Below, one piece after another: positions 1-9,412 of a DNA stretch of 64,000 nt. The stretch's first letter is position 1; each line of letters begins with the position of its first letter. The stretch comes from Plotosus lineatus. Taxonomy: Eukaryota > Chordata > Actinopteri > Siluriformes > Plotosidae. The DNA lies in the NCBI GenBank assembly GCA_024760905.1, contig CM045733.1:33441001-33505000 (forward strand), written 5' to 3'. The notes beneath the pieces were generated by a model. That model saw only the letters and a program-made list of their open reading frames with translations, was not told the origin of the DNA and did not search any database. Both the position numbers and the translations under genes were made by a program.

Positions 1-436
1 TTTACTGTCCAACCTATCATACAAGTCATCATACGCCCTCTGTTTGGCCCTAGCCACTGCTACTTTCGCCTTACGCTGTGTCTCCCTGTACTCCTGTTTA
101 CTCTCTTCGGTCCTCTCAATGTCCCACTTTTTCTTAGCTAACCTCTTCCTTTGTACACACTCCTGCACTTCCTCATTCCACCACCAAGTCTCCTTATCTA
201 CTTTCCTTCCAGAGGACACACCAAGTACTCTCCTACCTGTGTCCCTGATCACATTTGCTGTGGTTGTCCAGTCATTTGCAAGCACTTCCTGGCCACCCAA
301 AGCCTGTTTCAACTCCTCTTTGAAGACAACACGACACTCTTCCTTTTTCAACTTCCACCACTTTGTCTTCTGCTCTGCCTTTGCCTTCTTCACCTTCCTC
401 ACCATCAGCGTCATCCTGCATACCACCATCCTATGC
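1..436 (-). mobile_element. RTE-clade LINE fragment (linker region after endonuclease), window-edge
   Basis: The minus strand matches, base for base over long runs, the linker downstream of the endonuclease in the RTE copies at 12.2-13.9 kb and 24.0-25.8 kb. The shared part encodes the basic segment with the KKWDIE and WWWNE motifs. The piece is cut by the window start on one side. On the other side it stops near 436, after a deletion relative to the other copies. It has no intact reading frame of its own and is a dead LINE fragment. Confidence 0.8.
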
Positions 437-613
437 AGTTTGCTATGCTTGTTTTCAAAGTATGTACAACTGTATTGACGGAAGTAGACATTCATCTGAA
501 CGCATTAATCAACTTTTAATTACAGTATTTCTTATGGGAAATATAGGGATCCCTCACTTTCCATGGTTATTTGCGACCGAGATCCCCACATGATCATTGA
601 AATCCGCGAAGTA

Positions 614-956
614 GGATTACACAGCGAATCATCTGCCTCCATTTTCCTGGAAGTCATATTAATGATTCGCATGGTTGATTTGGCATAGGTTTTCACGTCG
701 GATGCTCTTCCTGACACAACCCTTTTTTTAGCAAGGGACATAAACACGCTGACAGCTTTGCAGATTACTCTTTACGAAAGTCAGCAATGGTTCTTTTACA
801 TGCCTCTCACCATAGACAGTGAGAGACATGGCCCACCTTTGATAACCCAGTTAGCTGCACTGGGGGGGACAGTGACAACCTTGTGGAGAGTGGGACTCGA
901 ACCCCCAACCTTTGGATCAGCGATCCAGCACCCTATACCACTAGACCACCACTGCC
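614..956 (-). mobile_element. SINE-A copy with RTE-type tail (long-tail subfamily)
   Basis: Read on the minus strand this is a tRNA-derived SINE. It has an A-box-like segment (TGGTCTAGTGGT), a B box (GGGTTCGAGTCC), a conserved body containing ACCATTGCTGACTTTCG, a segment like the RTE 5' UTR, and a 3' end ending ATTCGCTGTG. It carries the extra roughly 30-base block with TATGACTTCCAGGAAAATGG that is shared only with the copy at 8854. It sits inside MITE M1. Confidence 0.85.
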
Positions 957-987
957 ACATGTATATGTACATGTATGTGTTTATATC

Positions 988-1320
988 CTCTTCTTCTCTT
1001 CTTTTCGGCTTTTTTCCCCTTTCTCGGGAGTCGCCACAGCGAATCATCTGATTCGGCATAGATTTTTACGTCACATGCCCTTCCTGTCACAATCCTTTAA
1101 CAAGTGACAGAAACACGCTGACGGCTCTGCAGCCTACTCTTTACGAAAGTCAGCAATGGTTCTTTTACATGCCTCTCACCATAGACAGTGAGAGACATGG
1201 CCCGCCTTTGATAACCCAGTTAACTGCACTGGGGGGGACAGTGACAACCCTGTGGGGACTCGAACCCCCCAACCTTAGGATCAGCGATCCTGCACCCTAT
1301 CCACTAGACCACCACTGTCC
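988..1320 (-). mobile_element. SINE-A copy with RTE-type tail
   Basis: This full-length SINE-A on the minus strand has a tRNA-like head at the high-coordinate end. Its RTE-like tail (GGCGACTCCCGAGAAAGG, then GCCGAAAAG and a GAA-rich end) is at the low-coordinate end. The flank ACATGTATGTGTTTATAT at about 970-987 is repeated, imperfectly, after 1321, which is a convincing target-site duplication inside MITE M1. A small deletion removes part of the segment before the B box. Confidence 0.85.
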
Positions 1321-1368
1321 CTACATGTGTATGTTTATATAATATTAATAAATACATATTCAATGCTA

Positions 1369-1830
1369 TACAGTAGGCCCTCGACATTCGCGGGGGTTCG
1401 GTTCCGAGCCCTCACGCGAATCGAGATAATCCGCGAGTTCTGTACCCGGAAGTAAAACCCTATGTATCACGTCACATGCGCGAATGAGCAGCCTGAAGTA
1501 AAATACTATGTATTTATTACATGCGTTAAAATATGCTTCTTAAACACATTCTATACACAGTCTTACTCATTAATACAGTATTAATGTAGTAAAATATAGT
1601 AATGATTAAGAAAAACTTTTCAATTTTTACTCTTATTTATATTGATGATAAAATATAAACATTATACAGCATATACTGTTGTAAAGCACTCGATTTAAAG
1701 TCTTCTTCAATTATTATTCCAGTACAGTACCTAAGTTAATTCTGAGAATGTTTGTGCGTGAGATTTTATGTTCTGTAGCATGTTTCACAAATGATACCAA
1801 AAGCATAAACTTTATTACGGTTCATGTCCT
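1369..1830. mobile_element. Tigger-like MITE/transposon fragment (family M2), left end only
   Basis: It begins TA-CAGTAGGCCCTCGACATTC and shares a long internal stretch with the element at 61183-61726, including TATGCTTCTTAAACACATTC and TAGTAATGATTAAG. That gives a second Tigger-type (TcMar) non-autonomous family. The right terminal repeat is not found, so the copy is truncated, and the right boundary is approximate. Insertion at a TA dinucleotide within MITE M1 fits this superfamily. Confidence 0.6.
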
Positions 1831-1836
1831 TTTACA

Positions 1837-2052
1837 TTGAACTTGGAGAGACGTCTTAGAGTGACGTCTCCAAGATGGCGCTGCCTAGAGGGCAATGTCA
1901 CGGAGTTCTCAGAGTCAAATTGTTTCTTTGTTCGTTTTAATTTGTTGTATTTGTTGTTTTGTTTGTTCATGTTTTGCACTATGCTCGTCTACGACCGTCG
2001 ACTCTACTACAGCTATAAGATCAGAGTATCTTCGGGCGTGTATAACTAAGCA
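1837..2052 (+). mobile_element. Possible 5' portion of a LINE, sense orientation
   Basis: It contains CTCCAAGATGGCG, a 5'-UTR-like motif common in vertebrate LINEs. A 70-codon frame follows, ending in a YDRR-containing segment that resembles the start of some fish LINE pol proteins. A short direct repeat (GAGCAGAGCTAACATGCTAT, twice) follows at about 2050-2088. No catalytic motif is visible, so the assignment is weak. The adjacent endonuclease piece on the opposite strand is the reason to read it as LINE-derived. Confidence 0.35.
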
Positions 2053-2117
2053 GAGCTAACATGCTATGAGCAGAGCTAACATGCTATGGTAGGCAGCTCA
2101 ATGCGAGCCGCATCCCA

Positions 2118-2340
2118 GCTAACAAAGAAGCCCAGGCGGGAAGGGGCCGAACGACAACTCCCGCGCTTGGGATTGCAGGGGATGAAGGCTGTGTAGCCGG
2201 CTGATATAATCACCTTATCGGGTGTACTCTCCTCGAGCCATGTTTCACAGAAACACAGTCCTGTAGATCTCTCCGCATTGAAATCTGAGCATGAAGCTCG
2301 TCCATCTTGTTTCGCAGGGACTGAACATTTTCAAGCAGGA
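2118..2340 (-). mobile_element. LINE endonuclease N-terminal fragment, antisense
   Basis: The minus strand encodes an NVQSLRNKMDEL-type start, a CETWL motif and then GYTAF. This is the usual opening of an apurinic-endonuclease-like LINE pol (L2/CR1/Rex1-type rather than RTE). One frameshift separates the DEL segment from CETWL. The fragment ends abruptly at about 2340, where a truncated Gypsy LTR begins. Its orientation is opposite to the putative 5' piece at 1837-2052. Confidence 0.65.
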
Positions 2341-2528
2341 TAAGACGATCTTCTGACATTGGAGGTAAGCGTGCCGCTCCCATTTATAGCTGGCTGTTTG
2401 CTGATTGCAGAGTGGGAACAGGTGCGCTCTTCTGGAACTTGCCTACCGGAAACAGCCACGCCCCTCGCCAATGCCTGCAATGACTGAAGAAAGAATTAAT
2501 GCTGCCACCCAGCACAGACCATAACAGT
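2341..2528 (-). repeat. Gypsy-1 3' LTR (truncated) with adjacent polypurine tract
   Basis: About 190 bp align to the 5' LTR at 6259-6617, from the GATCTTCTGAC block to the terminal TGTTATGGTCTGTG (minus strand). The part of the LTR below 2341 is missing. Immediately internal, the minus strand reads AAGGGGGGGTAC. That is the expected polypurine tract for plus-strand DNA priming. Confidence 0.8.
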
Positions 2529-2559
2529 ACCCCCCCTTAAGGGGCGCCACCTGACGCCC

Positions 2560-2720
2560 TACCAGGTTTGTCCAGTAACTGATGATAAAACTCGTCTAAT
2601 AAGTCCGGGTCCAGGATTAGGGAGCGGGAAATCCATGAGCGTTCTTCGGGTCCATTCCCCTCCCAGTCCACTAGGTACTGAAAACCTCGACCCCGTCTGC
2701 GTACATCAAGGATACGGTTG
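2560..2720 (-). pseudogene. Gypsy-1 chromodomain remnant
   Basis: The minus strand encodes a [18 protein letters not shown] motif, the aromatic and acidic core of a chromodomain, followed by a DPDLLDEF segment. Chromodomains at the end of integrase target chromoviruses to chromatin marks. The Gypsy-2 counterpart is at about 34040-34230. It is too degenerate overall to be expressed. Confidence 0.75.
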
Positions 2721-3226
2721 ACTGTGTATGCGGGATGTCCATCGATCAGCCAGGGAGGAGGGGGTGGGGGGTCGGTGGGGGGGGTGGAGTGGACTTTCTA
2801 CCATGGGCTTAATCAGGGAGACATGGAATACTGGGTGTACCTTGAGTGAGGATGGGAGTCTTAGTCGGACGGCGCTGGGGGTTTATAATTTTTTCTATTA
2901 CATAGGGCCCGGCAGGAGAGCCACACTTGTTGCCCAACCGTGTAGGGAGGCGCTGGGGTTCGGTGACGATTGGCAATCCTCCACTTTCGGGCCACTGTTT
3001 GTTCCAGGGCAGCGCGTGCTTCTTTTCAGACCCGGTGTGCTCTGCGAAACTGTGCCTGAACAGATGGAATGGCCACTTCAACCTCCTGGCTGGGAAACAG
3101 GAGAGGCTGGAAACCATTAATCACCATGAAGGGGGACATCCCGGTGGCGGCAGAGATCAGAGAGTTGTGTGCGTATTCAATCCATGGGAGGTGTGTGGCC
3201 CAGGAGGCTGGGAGGTGGGAGGGGAC

Positions 3227-3685
3227 TCAGCGCAGGGAGGATCTGAGGCTTTGATTCGCTCGCTCCACTTGCCCGTTCGACTGAGGATGGTAGCCAGAGG
3301 TCAAGCTGCAGGAGACTCCCAAGGTGTCACAGAACGCCTTCCAAACTCTAAATACAAACTGAGTGCCCCGGTCTGAAACGACGTCCTGGGGGATGCCATA
3401 GAGGCAAAAGACATGTTGGACCAGGAGACTGGCTGTTTCCATCGCCGAGGGGAGTTTGGGTAGGGCGACGAAGTGAACCGCCTTGGAGAACCAGTCCACT
3501 GTTGTCAGGATAACAGTGTTTCCCTCGGACGGGGGTAAACCTGTAACAAAGTCCACCGCAATGTGCAACCAGGGATGATGGGAAATGGGTAAGGGTTGGA
3601 GGAGACCCGTGGGTGCACGATGGGAGGACTTGCTCCGGGCACAGGTGGCGCAAGCTCCCACAAACTCCCTGGTGTCAGCTGCCAT
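3227..3685 (-). pseudogene. Gypsy-1 integrase core
   Basis: An open frame of about 150 codons on the minus strand keeps the second half of the zinc-binding region (CATCARSK). It also keeps all three catalytic acidic positions of the DD35E core: D in [10 protein letters not shown] in VVSDRGTQF and E in NGQVERANQ. This is the best-preserved domain of the element. It is broken from the RNase H region upstream and from the chromodomain downstream by frameshifts. Confidence 0.85.
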
Positions 3686-4547
3686 CGTTGGCCACCAGAA
3701 GCATTGTTGAAGCAGGAAAAGAGTTCGGTGGGCTCAGGGGTGGCAGGTTAATTTTGAGGAGTGAGCCCACTGGAGTGCTGGGGTTCTGGCTGGTGGGGGA
3801 ACATATAGTCGACCTTAGGGGCACCCGACAGGCTTCGGTTCCCCCTGATGGGCGTCCCAAACCAGCCGTTCTACCTCCTATTGAGCTGCCCCAAGTATAT
3901 AGGAGGTGGGCAGGATGGTCTCTATGGTAGTGTCTTCTCCCAAGGAGAACTGTCTGGAGAGAGTGTCTGGCTTCGTATTCTGGGAACCAGGTCGGTATGT
4001 TAGTGTGAAGTTGAATCTTCCCAAGTAGACTGAACCATCGTGTCTGACGGGAGTTCAATCTCTTGGCTGTACGGAGGTAGGCTAGGTTTTTATGGTCAGT
4101 CCAGACCACGAAGGGAGGGCTGCCCCTTCCAGCCAGTGTCTCCATTCCTGGAGTGCCAAGACTACTGCCAGCAGCTCACGATTCCGAACATCATAATTCT
4201 GTTCCACCAGGGACAAGTGACGGGAGAAGAAGGCACATGGGTGTAGCTTTTGGTCTGTGGGCGACTCTTGGGAGAGGACCGCCCCCACCCCCCGAGTCTG
4301 AAGCGTCGACTTCCACCACAAACTGCAGTGAGGGGTCCAGGTGGATTAGTACGGGCGCATTGACGAATTTAGACTTCAGCCTGTCAAACCCCACCTGGGC
4401 ACTTGGGGACCACTGGAACGGTGTGTTGGGTGATGTCAACTGTGTGAGGGGGCTGCTTGGCAGCTGTAGTCCCACACAAACTGGCAATAGAAGTTTGTGA
4501 ACCCCAGGAACCTCTGCAGCTGTTTCCGTGTCCCCGGAGTCGACCAC
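3675..4547 (-). pseudogene. Gypsy-1 RNase H / connection region, frameshifted
   Basis: Three overlapping minus-strand frames carry successive RNase H pieces: a [13 protein letters not shown] start, CAFFSRHLS with the [18 protein letters not shown] block, and [13 protein letters not shown]. Each is a standard Gypsy RNase H motif. The changes of frame show at least two indels. The order matches the Gypsy-2 copy at 35.4-36.1 kb. Confidence 0.8.
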
Positions 4548-4819
4548 TCTGCCACTGCCTTCACCTTTGCCGGATCGGGTCTTATCTGACCCTTCTCTGG
4601 CTTCGAGAGGTTGTATAGTCGCTGGAAAGGGATCGTGGAACCTGGGAGTAGGTTTAGGTGCGCCGATGGCGCAGTCGTACGGTCATGAGGAGATAATGAG
4701 TGAGCCCGGTACTTGCTGAAGACCTCTTGCAGGTTGTGATATTCTTTTGGCACACCAGCTAAGTCCAGATCCTCCAGGTCGACTGGGGTTCGTGAGGCTT
4801 GGGTGGGTACAGCAGCCAT
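4436..4819 (-). pseudogene. Gypsy-1 reverse transcriptase remnant with catalytic core deleted
   Basis: The frame begins with the [14 protein letters not shown] region that precedes RT. It then jumps from [10 protein letters not shown] directly to [13 protein letters not shown], which lies after the RT thumb. Roughly half a kilobase holding the palm motifs, including the YxDD box, is missing compared with Gypsy-2. This internal deletion alone would prevent autonomous reverse transcription. Confidence 0.8.
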
Positions 4820-4906
4820 TAAGCAGTGTTGCAGACAGTAGTCACTCCAGCTGCGTATGGTGAGGGTGTGCCAGTCGATGTGGGGATTGTGGATCTACAA
4901 CGGTGG

Positions 4907-5218
4907 TCACCCCAACACTAGGGGGAAGAGAGAGAGAGAGGCAGAGAGAACAAACAGCTCCAAATATTCCTGGTGGTTACTGGACAAACTGAGCTTAACC
5001 GGCGTGGTCTTGTGCGTGACGCGAGCTATGAGTCGGCCATCAATGGCCACTACCTTCTCGGGGGTCTCGAGTTCATACACAGGCAGGTCGTGGAGCTCGA
5101 CCGTCCCCGGATCGATGAAGTTAGCGTAAGCGCCTGAGTCAATGAATACGTCTACAGGATAAAAGTGTTGCGCGGAGTGTAGCGTACCTTGAACTTGCAG
5201 GCGCCTCCTGGGTGTCAT
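4907..5218 (-). pseudogene. Gypsy-1 aspartic protease
   Basis: An open frame of about 100 codons contains FIDSGAYANFID, the retropepsin active-site loop (DSG), followed by the flap region. Length and position between the gag zinc knuckle and RT fit a Gypsy protease. A GA-rich simple stretch at 4925-4945 lies at its end. Confidence 0.75.
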
Positions 5219-5261
5219 GGAGTATCCTCTTGTAGCTGTCGGACACTGCCACGTGGGGCAC

Positions 5262-5350
5262 TGGGCGAGGTACTGGCCCTTCTCGGTGCAGTAGATGCAG
5301 AGAGCATTGGCCAGCCACCGGTGCCTCTCCTCAGCCGTCAGTCATGTGCG
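5262..5350 (-). pseudogene. Gypsy-1 gag zinc knuckle, altered
   Basis: The minus strand encodes CIYCTEKGQYLAQC. This is a CCHC knuckle in which the histidine position is Q. Gypsy-2 has the intact form CIYCAKKRHYLTQC at the equivalent place. The motif normally binds element RNA during packaging. Confidence 0.7.
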
Positions 5351-5502
5351 GTTCACCTGCATGGGTTCTTGACCCTTATCCTTCCTCAGAGGGGGAAATG
5401 GTGAGTGAGTTCGAGATGGGGCCTCCTTGGGCCTCGCGGAGTGGCTCGAGGACAGGTAGATAAACTGGTCTGCTCCTACCGGGATCTAGCCCTCTCTCTC
5501 AG

Positions 5503-6239
5503 CTAGTTGTCCAGCCTGGTAGACAAGGCGATTAACTCTTCATGAGTTGTTGTCTCATCTCGGGCCGCGAGCACGTCTTTCAGCCTTTCATTAAGATCCT
5601 GCAGGAAAGCTCCCCGGAGCGCGGGGTCGTTCCAGCCGCTTTCGATGGTGAGAATCCAGAATCGGATGGCGTACTCCGCCACAGGCTGTGAGCATTGCCA
5701 AATTCGTAGGAGCTGGGAGCTCGCCTCCTCCCCTTTCGCCGGACGATCAAAAACCTTCTTCATTTCTCGCTTGAAATGGTCTAACTGGGAGCATAATTCT
5801 GGGGTATGGGTGGCGACCACTAGCGCCCAGGATGGCGCTTGCTCCGTGAGTAGGCTCATGATGAAGGCAGTTTTTGCTTGATCAGTGGAGTATGTGAGCG
5901 GCTGTTGGCTGAAGACGAGCGAACACTGATGAAGGAATCGTGCGCAGGAGCCGATTGTGCCTGAATACCTGGCTGGCGTGGAATGAGTGGTTCTCGGTGC
6001 GCAGGGAATATAGCTGGCACTGGCGCTGCTGCCGAACTGGAAAGTGAAGGGTGAGGGGGCGGGATCGCGGCAGCGAGGTCAGTGGCGACGGCGTCCATCC
6101 TTCCGCCAAGCTGCGCCAAGCTGGTGGTTATGTGCTGGAGATTGTCCATCATCTGATGCAAGGTGGACTCGTGTCGTCCCAACAGGGCGCCCTGGTTGGA
6201 TAGTGCCTGCCAAAGCTGCACAGTCTCCGCTGGGTCCAT
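5503..6239 (-). pseudogene. Gypsy-1 gag, frameshifted
   Basis: The start MDPAETVQLWQALSNQ is characteristic of sushi-group gag proteins. The first frame (6239 to 5856) holds a helical N-terminal region. After a frameshift near 5857 the second frame (to 5503) holds the capsid-like SGWNDPALRGAFLQDLNE segment. It lies directly after the 5' LTR and primer-binding site. The Gypsy-2 gag at 37.4-38.5 kb has the same order. Confidence 0.8.
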
Positions 6240-6246
6240 GTTTCAG

Positions 6247-6257
6247 GTCAGAAGATT
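6247..6257 (-). promoter_or_regulatory. Gypsy-1 primer-binding site, self-priming type
   Basis: One base from the LTR edge the minus strand reads AATCTTCTGAC. This is no usual tRNA 3'-end complement (no TGG start). It is an exact 11-nt complement of GTCAGAAGATT at the predicted 5' end of the transcript (6450-6440). That arrangement is the self-priming mechanism known for the Tf1/sushi group. Confidence 0.7.
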
Positions 6258-6258
6258 C

Positions 6259-6617
6259 TGTTGCTCCTGGAGTGTATGCATTGGACCCAGAGGTGCAGGA
6301 GACCATAAGAATATTCAACGATTTATTTTGCACTTGGAACTCTAAATCACGGGAATAATAAATGAATGGAACTGGTCGAGCACAAAGCAAAATACCAGGG
6401 GTCAGAGAGAAAGCAGAGAAACGGAATCACTGGGAAGACAATCTTCTGACATCGGAGGGAAGCGTGCTGCTCCTTTATAGTTGCCTGTTTGCTGATTGCA
6501 GAGTGGGACCAGGTGTGGTCTTCTGGAACTCGCCTACCGGCAACAGCCACGCCCCTCGCTAGCGCCTGCAATGACTGAAGAAAAACTTAATGCCGCCAGC
6601 CAGCACAGACCATCACA
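6259..6617 (-). repeat. Gypsy-1 5' LTR (about 359 bp)
   Basis: The LTR is bounded by TG...CA (plus strand TGTTGCTCC at 6259 and CCATCACA at 6617). On the minus strand it holds a TATAAAG box (6479-6473). About 28 nt downstream is a GTCAGAAGATT block (6450-6440), the likely start of the R region. The block is perfectly complementary to the primer-binding site just outside the LTR. Confidence 0.8.
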
Positions 6618-6868
6618 CTTATAATAACAATTAAAAAATTTTAAAATAACATAAGATATGAATGAAATATAAATACACACATGGTATTGCATAAGAAGAC
6701 GACACACATACATGCCGGGATGCGCGTGCACACACAGATGCAACAATGTAACTAGTTTTGATGGGAGATTTTGTGTTGTTTTTTGTTTTGTGTTTGTTTA
6801 GGGTTTTTTTTTTTTTGCATAATTGGCCTTGTTTTTGTGGCATTTTCCTGAACTTTTTCCCCATTTCA

Positions 6869-6984
6869 TCATAATTTTCTGTAACCGCTTAATCCTAATT
6901 AGGGTTAGCGCGCATCCCAGCCAACTCCGGGCAAGAGCAGAGTACACCCTGGACAGCTCGCCAGGCCATCGCAGGGTGGAAACA
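6869..6984 (-). mobile_element. SINE-B-type 3' tail, 5'-truncated
   Basis: It reads, on the minus strand, CCAGGGTGTACTCTGC ... GGATTAAGCGGTTACAG. That is the conserved 3' end of SINE-B and of the SINE-A copies with the alternative tail. No tRNA-like head is present. It lies inside the right arm of MITE M1. Confidence 0.75.
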
Positions 6985-7109
6985 TTTTCTCCATTCTTCC
7001 TTAATTTCCTTATGTTTTAATTCAATGAATATTTATTAAAAAAAAAAAAAAAAACGCGATGCACTGAAGCCGCATGAATTGAAGCATGAAGTATCGAGGA
7101 ATCCCTGTA

Positions 7110-8405
7110 TTGATGTAGTCTTCAAACAAATCTGTAATTGATCATATCTTTGGAACGAATTGTGTTCGACTACCAAGGTTTATTTCCATTAGGCAATTTT
7201 TTTCTTTACTTTTTTTATTTTTGTGGAGCTCCTGAGCACCTGATAGGCATTGAAAATAACCTGGATGATTGTTCTATACTTTTACCACCACAGGAAACCC
7301 AATATGCCTGCTGAATCATCAATTAAAAAACAGACTCGCACAAAGAAAAAAAAACACATTACTATCGTAACTAATTTACGTTGGCAAATGAACCTTTGTT
7401 GCACAAAACACCACCAAATATTAATGGGCACACAAAACATAAAATCATTAATCAGATAATTAGAATGGCAAATGATACAAATAAGATTTACTAATTTATT
7501 TTCTCCAAGGCTGAAGTTGATTCAGCCCTTAAAGAAGCTGTGCTACTCTTGTATCACCAAACTTTGACACCTATCAGTAGAGATATCTACTGGGAGCTGC
7601 GCCTTTAAGCAGTACTTAAATCTGTATATATATTTTTATGTGTTACTTGTAAATAGCAAACAATTACTTGTTCATTTATTTTCTTTCTATGTACAACACA
7701 AAATATGTTCAATACCAAACATACAGTAAACTTACAGAGAAAACATGCAAACTCCAGACAGAATGATCCACATGGCATGAATTCTTCCTTCGTTCTTGCT
7801 ATACACGTGAGTTCTAAGTACTACGCCAACGTGCCCTTGAAAATACATCTAAAACAGTCTTCAAATACATGTAATTAAAAAAAATTATTAATTTCTGAAC
7901 ATCATCCAACATTATAATTAAACACTAAATTCCATTCTCAGAGGTCTTCATTCAACAGATGTTGGCCTTTTATGAATTGCACTGCAAATTACTATTGTGT
8001 ACGAGAATGCACATTCATATGAAAGGCTTCATCTGACATCAGGCAATTAATAATCCATTTACTTTCCCGAACCTGAGTGCTTCCGGAAATAAAAATTCAT
8101 GTTCAACTCTGACAGCTTTACATAACGCACTGAATATAAAAGTGAAGCAGAATTAAAAGAGCTTTTTCAAGGGCGATTAAAGAATGGCAGTGAATCATTC
8201 CTCTATATGGGTAACAAGTATCAGAGAAAGCTCTAAAAAAGGCACTTTCTAAAGCTTAAAAAATAAATATCTGAACAAATATTTTTAAACAGGAAGTGAT
8301 GAAGAAATGTCCAACCTGAAGTACACACGAATGCATGTCGAAGCAAATAGTCTCTGTGGGCAGATGCATGCATGGTGTGCTATTTTGGAGCTCAGTCCAT
8401 TTGGA
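7110..8405. other. Apparently unique non-coding sequence
   Basis: AT-rich sequence without recognisable coding exons, RNA genes or repeats shared with other parts of the window. Homopolymer A/T runs break up all longer frames. Confidence 0.5.
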
Positions 8406-8545
<140 letters not shown>

Positions 8546-8853
8546 TGCTTATTCATAAAAGAATCTCCAAGGCCATTCGGTTCCCTTCAAATATGAAAGG
8601 ATGTAGTGGACCTGTGGTGGTAGAGCTTCATAAAAGCACAGCGTGTGGCGGAGTGATGTCACATCTTAACAGTAGTACGCAATGTTACAAAATGAGTTCT
8701 TTGTAGAACTGAACATCGGAGTGATTTCCTATCAGAGTACGTACACTGTATTTTAGGAATCTAAATAATATACCTTATTATGTAACAATATATTATATAT
8801 CATAACCATTTAAAAGTTATTTAATAAAGAAAACATATTCATTCTTTTATTCA

Positions 8854-9229
8854 GGGCAGTGGTGGCCTGGTGGTAAAAGGTGCTGGAACGCTGATCCTAG
8901 GGTTGGGGGTTTGAGTCCCACTCTCCACAAGGTTGGCACTGTTCCTCCAGTGCAGCTAACTGGGTTATAAAAGGCCAGCCATGTCTCTCACTGTCTATGG
9001 TGTGAGATTCATGTAAAAGAACCATTGCTGACTTTTGTCAAGAGTAGGCTGCAGAGCCGTCAGCGTGTTTCTGCCCCTTGCTAAGGGTTGTGTCAGGAAG
9101 AGCATCCAACGTAAAAACCTATGCCAAATCAAGCATGCGAATCATTAATATGACTTCCAGGAAAATGGAGGCAGATAATTCGCTGTGGCGACCCCTGAAG
9201 GGAACAGCCAGAAGGAATAGAAAAAGAGG
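8854..9229 (+). mobile_element. SINE-A copy with RTE-type tail (long-tail subfamily)
   Basis: This complete plus-strand copy has a GGGCAGTGGTGGCCTGGTGG head with A box, then a B box (GGTTTGAGTCCC), the body, an RTE 5'-UTR-like segment (GGGTTGTGTCAGGAAGAGC), the extra block TATGACTTCCAGGAAAATGG and the RTE tail (TGTGGCGACCCCTGAAGGG). The longer tail reaches the GGAGGCAGAT sequence that also precedes the tail in genuine RTE 3' ends. It is the clearest copy for seeing how SINE-A relates to RTE. Confidence 0.9.
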
Positions 9230-9356
9230 ATGATTCGTTCTCTGATTCATCAGCTGAACTATTTAATCCTACTAGAGTTGCAGGGAGGCTAAAGCTTGTC
9301 CACTCTGAACAAAAGAGGGGTAGACCCCGAACAGCTCGCCAGTCTATCTTAGGCCA

Positions 9357-9411
<55 letters not shown>
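9357..9411. repeat. (CA)n microsatellite
   Basis: About 26 uninterrupted CA units. Confidence 0.98.

Positions 9412-9412
<1 letters not shown>

Larger units (their letters stand above)
2341..6617 (-). mobile_element. Gypsy-1: degenerate Tf1/sushi-type (chromovirus) LTR retrotransposon
   Basis: On the minus strand the order is 5' LTR, gag, protease, RT remnant, RNase H, integrase, chromodomain, polypurine tract, truncated 3' LTR. This Ty3/Gypsy order with a C-terminal chromodomain is typical of vertebrate sushi-group elements. The catalytic part of RT is deleted and there are several frameshifts and stops, so the copy is inactive. The 3' LTR is truncated at 2341 by LINE sequence. The 5' LTR joins MITE M1 sequence at 6617/6618. 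Individual parts are listed separately. Confidence 0.9.
543..7109. mobile_element. Tigger-like MITE (family M1) split by later insertions
   Basis: The left end near 543 reads AGGGATCCCTCACTTTCC and the right end near 7109 reads AGGAATCCCTGTA. These are the two ends of the same MITE family seen at 20106-21584, 27808-28614 and 41673-42138. Comparison with those copies shows the left arm continuing at 957-987 and 1321-1368 and the right part resuming at about 6618. What lies between (two SINE-A copies, a second MITE fragment, LINE pieces and a Gypsy element) is then inserted sequence. A SINE-B tail at 6869-6984 also interrupts the right arm. The pieces align in order and orientation, but a rearrangement joining two different copies cannot be excluded. 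Confidence 0.6.

Noticed and set aside
883..920. tRNA gene candidates at the A and B boxes of SINE copies
   Set aside because: The boxes belong to SINE heads. The acceptor and anticodon arms are not tRNA-like enough to call functional tRNA genes.
758..1059. Recurrent frames containing a PPTFGSAIQ-like or HYESQQWFFYMPL-like sequence
   Set aside because: They recur wherever SINE-A occurs and are translations of the SINE, not protein genes.
3348..3653. Overlapping alternative frames in Gypsy-1
   Set aside because: They are shadows of the integrase frame at 3227-3685, which has the catalytic residues.
7250..7459. 69-codon frame with lysine-rich centre
   Set aside because: The lysines come from A-runs in unique AT-rich DNA, and no domain is visible.
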